Shown here: positions 9,046-16,874 of the stretch, piece after piece
How the letters are laid out: each line of letters begins with the position of its first letter
Numbering within the stretch: the first letter of the stretch is position 1
Source: Marinilabilia salmonicolor
Lineage (GTDB): Bacteria > Bacteroidota > Bacteroidia > Bacteroidales > Marinilabiliaceae
Direction: 5' to 3'
DNA length: 64,000 nt
Assembly (NCBI RefSeq): GCF_003003035.1
Contig: NZ_PVTS01000001.1
Coordinates: 310,001 to 374,000 of the forward strand
Made by a program: the position numbers and the translations under genes
The notes under the pieces: generated by a model
Told to the model about the DNA's origin: nothing
Seen by the model: the letters and a program-made list of their open reading frames with translations, nothing else
Database searches by the model: none

Positions 9046-10149
9046 ATGGAGAATTATATACATCAAAAAGAGAATTGGCCAAATTTCACATGGAATAGTA
9101 ATGAATTTGTCAACCTTCTAAGTGAAACCAGAAATCTGCAAGGTCGCTTGATTGGCAAAATGGAATCTCTGGGATTTGAATTGCGAGATGAAGCATTACT
9201 TGAAACTTTAACTTTAGATGTATTAAAATCATCAGAGATAGAAGGAGAGCTTTTAAATCCCGAGCAAGTTCGTTCTTCAATTGCACAGAGATTAGGAATG
9301 GAATTCGCTGGAGCAATTTCGTCCGATAGAAACGTCGATGGAATGGTCGAAATGATGATTGATGCTACCAATAATTGTTTCAAACCATTAGCTAAAGATA
9401 GACTTTTTGATTGGCACGCTGCGCTGTTTCCAATGGGACGAAGTGGAATCTTTAAGATAACGGTGGCAGACTGGAGAAAAGACACAGCGGGACAAATGCA
9501 AGTTGTTTCGGGTTCTGCGGGAAGAGAAAAGGTTCACTTCCAGGCACCAGATGCAGATTTAATAGAAAATGAAATGAATCAATTTTTAAAATGGTTCAAC
9601 CAAGAGAAGAATATTGATTTAGTAATAAAAGCAGCAATCGCACATCTTTGGTTTGTAACAATTCACCCTTTTCAAGATGGGAATGGACGAATTGCAAGAG
9701 CATTAACTGATATGCTGTTAGCCCAATCAGACAAAAGTACTCAACGATTCTATAGCATGTCTGCTCAAATTAGAGTAGAAAGAAAAGGATACTATGAAAT
9801 TCTTGAAAAATCCCAAAAAGGAAACCTTGACATAACCGAATGGATAAAATGGTTTTTAAATTGCTTGATTAATGCTTTAAATGCAACAGATAAAATTTTG
9901 ACCCGGGTTTTATTTAAAGCGGATTTTTGGAGAAGACACTCCAAAACAATTATTATCGAACGACAGAGAAAAGTATTAAACAAAATTCTGGATGGATTTG
10001 AAGGTAAACTGACCTCGATGAAATGGGCTAAAATGGCCAAGTGTTCAAAAGACACAGCAATTCGAGACATTAACGACTTGATAAAAAAGAATATATTACA
10101 AAAGGAACCCGAAGGAGGAAGAAGTACAAATTATGAATTGAAAAAATAG
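9046..10149 (+). CDS. Class II Fic-domain protein with C-terminal winged helix
   Basis: A 367-residue Fic protein. An N-terminal DUF4172-like region carries the inhibitory-helix motif SSEIEG (S62, E66, G67), which fits (S/T)xxxE(G/N). The Fic core has HPFQDGNGR at 207-215, with H207 as the expected base and the GNGR loop for ATP phosphates. Residues 300-367 look like a DeoR/MarR-type winged helix (MAKCSKDTAIRDINDLIKKN). Such proteins usually AMPylate targets and are self-restrained by the inhibitory Glu. The TTG at 9025 overlaps the -7 element, so the ATG at 9046 is used. It is the only gene between attC-like copies A and B and has its own promoter. Confidence 0.88.
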   Translation: MENYIHQKENWPNFTWNSNEFVNLLSETRNLQGRLIGKMESLGFELRDEALLETLTLDVLKSSEIEGELLNPEQVRSSIAQRLGMEFAGAISSDRNVDGMVEMMIDATNNCFKPLAKDRLFDWHAALFPMGRSGIFKITVADWRKDTAGQMQVVSGSAGREKVHFQAPDADLIENEMNQFLKWFNQEKNIDLVIKAAIAHLWFVTIHPFQDGNGRIARALTDMLLAQSDKSTQRFYSMSAQIRVERKGYYEILEKSQKGNLDITEWIKWFLNCLINALNATDKILTRVLFKADFWRRHSKTIIIERQRKVLNKILDGFEGKLTSMKWAKMAKCSKDTAIRDINDLIKKNILQKEPEGGRSTNYELKK

Positions 10150-10164
10150 TATAGAATGCCAGCC

Positions 10165-10303
10165 GGCAACAAAGCTATCATACGCCAGTCGTGGCATCCA
10201 TAGCATATTGAGAGTTTCGGTTTACCCTCTCCCATGCGTTCAAGCTGATTAATCTATAGCTGGGCTGAAACCACGCTCAGACGCATTTAGCCGGGAGGTT
10301 GGG
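10165..10303 (+). repeat. attC-like cassette site, copy B (139 bp)
   Basis: The same length and layout as copy A: GGCAAC at the left, GCTATCATACGCC against ACGCATTTAGC, mid stem GTTTC/GAAAC where copy A has GGCTTT/AAAGCC, apical AGCTG/TAGCT, and a right end CGGGAGGTTG. The mid stem differs in sequence but stays paired. It starts 15 bases after the Fic stop. The 10304-10463 stretch after it holds no gene. Confidence 0.6.
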
Positions 10304-10463
10304 GCCCATTTTAAAGACGACCTGCTAAACAGAAAAAATTTATGGGGAAAAGCAGAAGAATTGTTAATTTTAAAGCATAAAAAAACCCGGATTCATCACC
10401 AGCATCTAATATCTGGGAGAGGAACTACCGGGACTGCTTGATACAAAGATCAAGAAAAAGTTT

Positions 10464-11132
10464 ATGAATAGACAATTTTATGAGAAGGTATTTTCAACTC
10501 AAAGAATGGAAAAATACTTTAAGAGATACCCTGATAATGAATTCAAAGCAATCGAACATTATCATTTAAACATTGAATTGTCAGAATCCTTTTATTCCGT
10601 TTTGTCAATCTTTGAAGTTGCGCTGAGAAATAGTTTAAATCGTGAACTCACAGGATACTTTGGAACAAAAGATTGGTATCTTAAGATTGAATCTGTTCCT
10701 GGATTAAAAAATTTAAAGAATAGTATTAATACAGCAAAAAAACATATAGCAAATAGAGATGAAAATATTTCTGCAAATAAGGTTGTTGCAGAATTGACTT
10801 TAGGTTTCTGGGTTAGACTTTTAAATGCTTAATACTAAAGAATTCTATGGAAACCTCTAAGAAAAGCATTCCCATACGTTGAAAAGAAACAACGGCAGCG
10901 AAATAAAATATCAGCACCGATTAATAAAATTCGGGATTTTAGGAATAGAATCTTTCATCACGAACCAGTCTCTTAGGATTTAAACAAACTTGAAGATACG
11001 CATAATACAATCATTATGGTAATGGGCTGACTAAATAAGGATTTACCAGAATTTGCAAAAAGACACGATAGAGCAATAAAAACGATTGCAAAAACCAGAA
11101 TAAAATTAAAACTGTTGGCAACAAAGCGATGA
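10464..11132 (+). pseudogene. Abi-family (abortive infection) gene with four in-frame stops
   Basis: The frame opened at 10464 encodes an Abi_2-like protein (FEVALRNSLNREL, LTLGFWVRLLNA). It is stopped at 10830 (TAA), yet the same frame continues with recognisable family sequence (ILWKPLRKAFP, then IRDFRNRIFHHEP) through further stops at 10836 (TAA), 10974 (TAG) and 11028 (TGA), to a final TGA at 11130. No frameshift is needed. The changes look like single-base nonsense substitutions (Glu, Gln and Trp codons are the likely originals). Intact relatives act in phage exclusion. The 3' end overlaps attC-like copy C, as expected for the third cassette. Confidence 0.8.
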
Positions 11133-11160
11133 TACGGCAGCCGTGGCATCCTCAGCATAT
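11117..11160 (+). repeat. attC-like cassette site, copy C (left part only)
   Basis: GGCAACAAAGCGATGATACG and GTGGCATCCTCAGCATAT match the left half of copies A and B. The match stops at about 11160, where DUF5916-like sequence on the opposite strand begins. The right arm is missing. Confidence 0.6.
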
Positions 11161-11640
11161 CACCATAAGAGGTCAAAGAGCCATCCTCCGATAGCAGATA
11201 GTATTCCTGATTGTTTACAGACGACCAGTAATGGCGACCCCGCAAGCGCATACTCAGGGCATTATTGAAGGCAAGGGCCATTTCAATCTGGTTTTCGAAT
11301 AGTCTTACATTTCTCCGTGCATATAGATGCTGTCTTCCGAATCATTGCAATCCACGTAGCCGTATGAATAATCTGTCCGGCTGATTGTCATGCAGCATCG
11401 CACCTACATACATGGCTGTTTGATCATAAAAGAACCAGACTTCTGATGGTTGAAATGATGGATCTCCGTTATGGGGTGCCAGTTGCAGAAAATCTGTAGC
11501 GGGAGAGACTTGCTGATAGCATGCTTCATCCAGCATTGCATCAATGGTCAATGGCTTATCTATTGGCAAGGCCACAACCTCTTTGGATTCCTGGCCCTTT
11601 AAATAAGTGGTGGTGAGTAGAATTGTCCGGATAAACAGTG
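11161..11640 (-). pseudogene. DUF5916 outer-membrane protein remnant with internal deletion
   Basis: Read on the minus strand, 11640-11345 encodes the N-terminal carbohydrate-binding-like domain of DUF5916 proteins (KPLTIDAMLDEACYQQ, FYDQTAMYVGAMLHDNQPD). A stop and loss of frame follow, and 11315-11165 encodes part of the C-terminal barrel (NVRLFENQIEMALAFNN, RLRGRHYWSSVNN). About 600 residues between them are missing, and the extreme C-terminus is cut where attC-like copy C starts. DUF5916 proteins are large outer-membrane proteins of unknown function. This one is dead. Confidence 0.75.
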
Positions 11641-11831
11641 AAAACTATATGCGAGTCTTTAGTTGATGAGGTGCTTTTAACCAGACGATTAAGTTACGAA
11701 AAAAGGTAAAGGGAAAAGAAAGGTAAAGGGAAAAGAAATCGGAGAAAGAGAAAATCTTGCTAAGGAGGGGAGAGCACGAATACTTTTCTGAATGAAGAAA
11801 GTCAGACTATAGAATAATATTTAAATATTTA

Positions 11832-11839
11832 TATATTTG
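11832..11839 (+). promoter_or_regulatory. -7 element for the small membrane protein
   Basis: TATATTTG is a perfect TAnnTTTG box. The implied start of transcription is only about 10 bases before the ATG at 11855, so the TTG at 11837 cannot be the coding start. Confidence 0.5.
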
Positions 11840-11854
11840 CATAAAAAAGAGATT

Positions 11855-12100
11855 ATGCAGTTTAAGAAATTAGAATTAGAAGGGGAGAAAGGCATCAAAG
11901 GCCTTTTGAAATCGAAGCATTTTAAAACATCACTCATCAGTATTGCGGTGGGAGCTGTTGCCGGATTTGGATATTACTACTTTACGGGAGGTCAATCCAT
12001 GGAAACCATGACATTCAACGAAATAGTAAAACATGTAGTTTTGGGTGGATTCTTTGGCTTTTTTGTGACCAATAGTCCATGTGCCAGGGGCCGGTGTTGA
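11855..12100 (+). CDS. Small membrane protein with C-terminal Cys pair (DUF6132-like)
   Basis: An 81-residue protein with a charged N-terminus (QFKKLELEGEKGIKGLLKSK), a transmembrane helix (LISIAVGAVAGFGYYYF), a second hydrophobic segment (VVLGGFFGFFVTN) and the terminal motif SPCARGRC. The glycine-rich helix and the Cys-containing tail recall DUF6132 proteins of Bacteroidota, which have no known function. It stands alone between the accessory island and mtaB, which is convergent with a 15-base gap. Confidence 0.6.
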   Translation: MQFKKLELEGEKGIKGLLKSKHFKTSLISIAVGAVAGFGYYYFTGGQSMETMTFNEIVKHVVLGGFFGFFVTNSPCARGRC

Positions 12101-12115
12101 TTTTCTGATTTTTTC

Positions 12116-13459
12116 TTACTCCGGTTCACCAAAGAGTCTTACTTTGTCACCTTCGCCTTCCACCCGGATGGCCCGAACGGTTTGGAAGGTGTTCTTTTCC
12201 ATGCCATCGGCCTTAAAGCGGAAAGGGATATAATGTTCTCCATATCCGGTAGCGAACCCGTTTTTATCAATTTTCTCTATCAGAACCCGCTCTTTTTGGC
12301 CCACAAACCTGGTGTAATATTTTTTCTGATTCTTTTCAGACAGTTCTCTGATGGCTGCTGAACGTGAGGTTTTTATTTTTTCAGGCACCTGATTTTCCAT
12401 TCGCTCCGCACGGGTTCCCTGGCGAACAGAGTACTTGAACGTGTGGACATGACTAAACTGAAAGCGTTTTACGGCATCCATACTTTCCTGAAAATCTTCA
12501 ACGGTTTCACCGGGGAAGCCCACAATCATGTCGGTTGTGAAATTAAAATCGGGACGCACTTTTCTGAAGCGTTCGAGGATGGATGCAAATGTTTTCAGGC
12601 TGTACATGCGCCGCATACGCAGCAAAACACTGTCGGAACCGCTTTGCAGACAAAGATGCAGATGGGGCGCCAGCCTGGGGTGTTTGAAAAGATTGTAGAA
12701 CCGTTCGCCAAACCCATCGGGCTCCAGCGATGAGATGCGCACCCGGAAATCTCCCGGGATATTGAGAATGGCTTCCACCACATCTTCAAAGGTTTTATCT
12801 TCCCATCGGTATCGTCCGATGTTTACCCCGGTTATTACCAGCTCTTTGAAACCGTTATCGAGCGTTTGCTTTACATTTTCCAGAATTTGAGGCAGTGGCC
12901 GACTGACAGCCCGACCTCTCACTGTCGGGATAATACAGAAGGTGCAGTAGTTATCGCATCCATCCTGTATTTTTATGGCGCTACGGGTATGCAGACTCTT
13001 GTCAACGGCACTATATCGGAATACATCACCGCTGGTGTCAGAAGGATGAATAATTTCTCCTTTCAGGTGAGCGTCCACCAAATCACGAATATTTCCTTTG
13101 CGGTTGTTCTCCACCACATAAGTGACTTTTTGGTCACTTTCCAGTTGTTCCTTGTGATTGTTGGCCATGCATCCGGTCACCACTACCACAGCTCCTTTGT
13201 TGTTGCGGGCTGCCTGATTGATGAGGTTACGTGACTTTTGGTCGCTCTGGTTGGTCACCGTGCAGGTATTCACTACCACGATATCAGCTTTGTCTTTGAA
13301 ATCAACAATCTGATATCCTGCCAGGTCGAATTGTGTGGCCAGTGCATCGGTCTCATACTGGTTTAGGCGACAACCTAACGTTTTAAATGCCACCTTGCGA
13401 CCTGCGCCGGGTGAAAGGGTTATTGATTGAGGTGTTTTTGCTGAGATGACAGAATCCAT
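12116..13459 (-). CDS. mtaB: tRNA t6A37 methylthiotransferase MtaB
   Basis: A 447-residue radical-SAM methylthiotransferase that converts t6A37 to ms2t6A37 in ANN-decoding tRNAs. The N-terminal UPF0004 domain holds cluster ligands C30 (KTLGCRLNQYETD, the MtaB signature), C66 and C97. The radical-SAM CxxxCxxC is C168, C172 and C175. A TRAM-like tail follows. Methylthiolation needs S-adenosylmethionine and two [4Fe-4S] clusters. The gene lies 100 bases downstream of a MiaB paralogue on the same strand, separated by a dispersed repeat, so co-transcription is possible. Confidence 0.92.
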   Translation of the reverse strand: MDSVISAKTPQSITLSPGAGRKVAFKTLGCRLNQYETDALATQFDLAGYQIVDFKDKADIVVVNTCTVTNQSDQKSRNLINQAARNNKGAVVVVTGCMANNHKEQLESDQKVTYVVENNRKGNIRDLVDAHLKGEIIHPSDTSGDVFRYSAVDKSLHTRSAIKIQDGCDNYCTFCIIPTVRGRAVSRPLPQILENVKQTLDNGFKELVITGVNIGRYRWEDKTFEDVVEAILNIPGDFRVRISSLEPDGFGERFYNLFKHPRLAPHLHLCLQSGSDSVLLRMRRMYSLKTFASILERFRKVRPDFNFTTDMIVGFPGETVEDFQESMDAVKRFQFSHVHTFKYSVRQGTRAERMENQVPEKIKTSRSAAIRELSEKNQKKYYTRFVGQKERVLIEKIDKNGFATGYGEHYIPFRFKADGMEKNTFQTVRAIRVEGEGDKVRLFGEPE

Positions 13460-13476
13460 AGGTGAGTTTAATTAGT

Positions 13477-13529
13477 GCTTGTCTATAAACTAAGCACAAT
13501 TTGTTTTTAGCTCTGTTTCTGGTCAGAAA
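13477..13529 (-). repeat. Dispersed repeat, copy 1 of 2
   Basis: Read on the minus strand, this matches 50424-50477 over about 53 bases: TTTCTG, AGAAACAG, then GCTTAGTTTATAGACA with a final AGC or GGC. It fills most of the gap between the two methylthiotransferase genes. Confidence 0.55.
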
Positions 13530-13559
13530 CTAATTAACTGTTTGTTATTTTGATGAAGC

Positions 13560-14912
13560 CTACGCTTCCTTTGCCGTATAAACTTCTGAAAGTTCCCCGC
13601 TGAGTGACATGTCTGCTGCAGAAGTGATTTTTGCATCTATAATTTTGCCCATCAGTTCGGGTGCGTATCGGTCGAGGCGCACCGTAATCTTGCCTTCTGT
13701 TAGTCCGTTGCTAAAGCCCGTTTTCCTGTCTTTTCCATTGACCAGAACCTTCAGGGTTTTGCCCACAAGTTGCTCATTGTAAACTCTGGTGTGCTGTTTC
13801 ATGGTTTCAGACAGCGTATGAAGCCGCTCCTTTTTTACTTCCTGATTCACCTCATCATCCCAACGATAGCTGGCAGCTCCGGGACGTGGCGAATACATGG
13901 CAATGAAGGCCATATTGAATTTGAATTCGTTTACAGCAGCCACGGTATTTTGAAAGGCTTTTTCATCCTCACCGGTAAAACCCACAATGATATCGGTAAA
14001 GAGTGTTGATTCGGGAATCAGTTCCCGGATATCCTGCACAATCTGACGATATTTAGTCATGGAGTGTTTGCGATTCATTTTTATCAGCACTTTGTCGTCT
14101 CCGCTTTGCATCGGCAAGTGAATCTGTTTTGCCAGACAGGGGTATTGTGCAATGACCTCGATGACTTCCCGGTTCATGTCCTGAGGATGCGGAGAGGTGA
14201 AATAAACCCAGAATTCTTCTTCAGAAGCATTTCCCAGTTCACCGATTTTTCGAAGTAATTCGGCAAAAGAGATTTCTTCTCCTTTTTTGTCCAGACCGTA
14301 GGAATTTACATTCTGCCCCAGCAGCGTAATTGACTTGTAGCCCTGATTTACCAGATGGCGCACTTCATCAACAATTTCTTCCGAAGGGCGCGAAACTTCT
14401 CTTCCCCGGGTGTAAGGCACAGCGCAGAAAGTGCAGAATTTGTCGCATCCGTTCTGTATGGGGACAAAAGCTTCGAAAGAGGAGTGGTATTTGGGTTTGA
14501 TGCCCCAAAGTCCAATGATGTTCTCGTTTTTTGGCGTCCGAAGTTTCGGCAAACTGAGTGATGCTTCATTGACGACGCCGTAATTCCGAATCATGTCGGG
14601 AAGCTGCGGCAATTCGCTCATGGCAAATATGATATCGAACTGTTTCAGGAGTTTCTCTTTGTCGGTGGGCAGAATGCACCCCGATATAAAAGTAATGAGG
14701 TTGCGCCTGTTTTTCCATCGGTTCCATTGAGCTATCTTGTTATATACTTTGTCGATAGGTTTCTGACGAACCGAGCAGGCCAGCATCCCGAGTAGATTGG
14801 CTTCTTCTTCATTGTCGGTTCGCTCGTAACCCATTTTCTCCAAAACAGCACTTACACGCTCACTGTCGGCAATATTCATCTGGCATCCCAGTGTAATCAG
14901 GTGGTACTTCAT
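13560..14912 (-). CDS. MiaB-like methylthiotransferase paralogue
   Basis: A 450-residue radical-SAM methylthiotransferase. It keeps all cluster ligands: C10 (TLGCQMN), C46 (LACSVR) and C79 (SGCI) in the N-terminal domain, and C156, C160 and C163 in the radical-SAM domain. A TRAM domain ends the protein. It differs from MiaB, which is encoded separately at 61388-62782: it lacks the usual NTC before SxR (LGMLACSVR) and has a long variable stretch at 100-140. The window also carries MtaB, so this is a third MTTase whose target (another tRNA, or a protein as for RimO) cannot be assigned. Confidence 0.82.
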   Translation of the reverse strand: MKYHLITLGCQMNIADSERVSAVLEKMGYERTDNEEEANLLGMLACSVRQKPIDKVYNKIAQWNRWKNRRNLITFISGCILPTDKEKLLKQFDIIFAMSELPQLPDMIRNYGVVNEASLSLPKLRTPKNENIIGLWGIKPKYHSSFEAFVPIQNGCDKFCTFCAVPYTRGREVSRPSEEIVDEVRHLVNQGYKSITLLGQNVNSYGLDKKGEEISFAELLRKIGELGNASEEEFWVYFTSPHPQDMNREVIEVIAQYPCLAKQIHLPMQSGDDKVLIKMNRKHSMTKYRQIVQDIRELIPESTLFTDIIVGFTGEDEKAFQNTVAAVNEFKFNMAFIAMYSPRPGAASYRWDDEVNQEVKKERLHTLSETMKQHTRVYNEQLVGKTLKVLVNGKDRKTGFSNGLTEGKITVRLDRYAPELMGKIIDAKITSAADMSLSGELSEVYTAKEA

Positions 14913-15123
14913 CTTATCGATTTCCTTTGTTGATTATCGGGTGCAAAGATAATTAAAAAGGATAAATGGATAAAAGAATCCTAAAAGAGGAACAGCTCAT
15001 ATTTTGGAAAAGGATTATTGGTAATTTAAAAAGTTTAGGTCAGGTTGTGTAGTTTGTGTTTTCCGATTTCCCTTATGAGGTTAATTTATTAACTTCGTGC
15101 AAGCAACGGAAACAATCGAATTG

Positions 15124-16260
15124 ATGAGAGATACCAACGAATATAAAAAGTCGGAAAGACGCTTCAGTTTTGTTCAGAGAATTAGCTTTGTCCTTCTGGC
15201 TCTGATACTTTTTGTTTACGGACTTATCGCCGTCCGCAATTTTTTATGGCCAATTGCCTTCGGTTTTTTGTTGTCATATTTGTTTTTTCCTGTGGGTAAC
15301 TGGTTGGAAAAGCACAAAATTCCACGAATTCTGGCCAATTTTATTGCCATTATACTTGGGTTGGGCATATTATTCAGCCTTGGTTTGTTTGGGTATAGCA
15401 AAATTACACCCATTGCAGGGGATTTGCCCCAATTGGCTGAGAGTGGACTTCGAAATCTTGCCGATTCCATTTCAGGAATCAGTGAGCATTTCGGTTTTGA
15501 TAAGGAGGAAACACGTAATCTGATAAAAGAACAGGCAGGAAATCTTTTGGCATCGGGGGGGCAATATGTGCAGGATATTTTTAATGCCACCACCAGTACT
15601 ATTGTGAGTTTTGGCCTACTGCCGGTTTATATCTTTCTGTTTCTCTATTACCGAACCAAGTTTGCCTATTTTATAATGATGATTTTTGGAAGGGAAAACA
15701 GACAGGAGGTAATCAGTGTTCTAAGGGAAGTCTCCAGAGTTTTCGGACGCTATATGGCCGGTGTTTTGGCGGTGGTTTTTATTCTTTGCATCATCAATTC
15801 CACCGGACTCATGATTGTGGGAATTCGGTATCCCATTGCCCTTGGAATTATTTCTGCAGTGTTTAATTTTATTCCTTATTTCGGCACCTTACTCGGCGGA
15901 CTTGTACCTCTGTTGTTTGCACTGGTAGGAGAAAATAACCCCACTATGGCATTTCATGTGGTGATTCTTTTCATTATTATTCAGTTTATTGAAAACAATA
16001 TTTTAACACCCAATATCGTGGGTGGTAATGTTCGGGTAAATCCGTTTTTCATCATTACCGGCCTGGTTGCGGCCAGTCTTATTTGGGGTATTCCCGGCAT
16101 GTTACTTATTGTTCCTTTTCTGGCCATTGCACGGATTGTTTTCTCTCATGTGGAGGCCATGAAACCCTATGCATTTTTGCTGGGAGACCAGGGTACTGCC
16201 AAACATTCTATCTCCATTAAAAATATCCGAAAAAGGATGAGAAGCATATTCAGCAAATAA
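15124..16260 (+). CDS. AI-2E/PerM-family membrane transporter
   Basis: An inner-membrane protein of about 378 residues of the AI-2E (DUF20, PerM/TqsA) family. It shows paired hydrophobic helices at the N-terminus (FVLLALILFVYGLIAV, FGFLLSYLFFPVGNWL), a hydrophilic middle with SGGQYVQDIF, and the conserved C-terminal helices with YFGTLLGGLVP and IIQFIENNILTP. Characterised members export autoinducer-2 or exchange Na+/H+; the substrate here is unknown. The start at ATG 15124 avoids upstream GTG/TTG codons that lie in the likely promoter region. It is followed by an FKBP gene after 128 bases. Confidence 0.87.
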   Translation: MRDTNEYKKSERRFSFVQRISFVLLALILFVYGLIAVRNFLWPIAFGFLLSYLFFPVGNWLEKHKIPRILANFIAIILGLGILFSLGLFGYSKITPIAGDLPQLAESGLRNLADSISGISEHFGFDKEETRNLIKEQAGNLLASGGQYVQDIFNATTSTIVSFGLLPVYIFLFLYYRTKFAYFIMMIFGRENRQEVISVLREVSRVFGRYMAGVLAVVFILCIINSTGLMIVGIRYPIALGIISAVFNFIPYFGTLLGGLVPLLFALVGENNPTMAFHVVILFIIIQFIENNILTPNIVGGNVRVNPFFIITGLVAASLIWGIPGMLLIVPFLAIARIVFSHVEAMKPYAFLLGDQGTAKHSISIKNIRKRMRSIFSK

Positions 16261-16388
16261 TTTTATCATACTTAATTTTTCCCTTTCTATCAGGTAATTC
16301 CTTTCTTTGCAGGTTCTTGTAAACGAAGTGGACCAATCTTTGAGATTTGTCCGCTTCAGCCTTAATCTCAATTTTAATCTCAAATTCA

Positions 16389-16820
16389 ATGGCAAGAAGA
16401 GAAAAACGTCAAAAAAGTAAAGGTTCCGCCGGAAATAACCGGAAATCCGGTGAGGACTTTCTGGAACAGAATGGTAAGAAGCCCGGGGTAAAAGAGACTG
16501 AAAGTGGCCTTCAGTACACGATTGTGGAAGAGATAGAAGGTGAAAAACCCGATGAGTGGAGTACCGTAGAGATTCATCAGCGTGCTTTGTTGCTCAACGG
16601 CACCATTCTGGAAGACACCTACCGGGCCAATCAGACATCTATTGTTCCCCTGAATGAGTTGATTGAGGGTTTGCAGGAAGGTCTGCAACTCATGTCCGTG
16701 GGGAGTCGCTATAAATTCTGGGTTCCGTCGGATTTGGCCTGGGGCCGAAAAGGAACCGGAAATAAGATTCCTCCCAATGCTGTTTTGTATTTTGATATAC
16801 GGTTAGTGGGTATTTCTTAG
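16389..16820 (+). CDS. FKBP-type peptidyl-prolyl cis-trans isomerase
   Basis: A 143-residue cytosolic protein. A Lys/Arg-rich N-terminus (ARREKRQKSKGS) leads into one FKBP domain (about 45-143): LLNGTILEDTYR, the LNELIEGLQEGLQLMSVGSRYKFWVPSDLAWG core and the end PPNAVLYFDIRLVGIS. The family catalyses proline isomerisation during folding. There is no signal peptide, unlike the Mip type. The short basic tail may bind nucleic acid or ribosome, which is a guess from composition. It is followed closely by hisS. Confidence 0.87.
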   Translation: MARREKRQKSKGSAGNNRKSGEDFLEQNGKKPGVKETESGLQYTIVEEIEGEKPDEWSTVEIHQRALLLNGTILEDTYRANQTSIVPLNELIEGLQEGLQLMSVGSRYKFWVPSDLAWGRKGTGNKIPPNAVLYFDIRLVGIS

Positions 16821-16839
16821 TCACTTCCCGAATTATTCC

Positions 16840-16847
16840 TAAATTTG
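16840..16847 (+). promoter_or_regulatory. -7 element upstream of hisS
   Basis: TAAATTTG is a perfect TAnnTTTG box 27 bases before the hisS ATG at 16875. The -33 region (ending TTAG at 16820) is weak. Confidence 0.45.
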
Positions 16848-16874
16848 CAGCCGAATTTAAATAATGCATCGACA

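Noticed and set aside
10830-10860. Frameshift in the Abi gene
   Set aside because: Family sequence after the first stop continues in the same frame, so only nonsense changes are needed.
7254-11640. Integrase or transposase for the cassette island
   Set aside because: I looked in all frames of the island and found no recombinase motif; only passenger genes are present.
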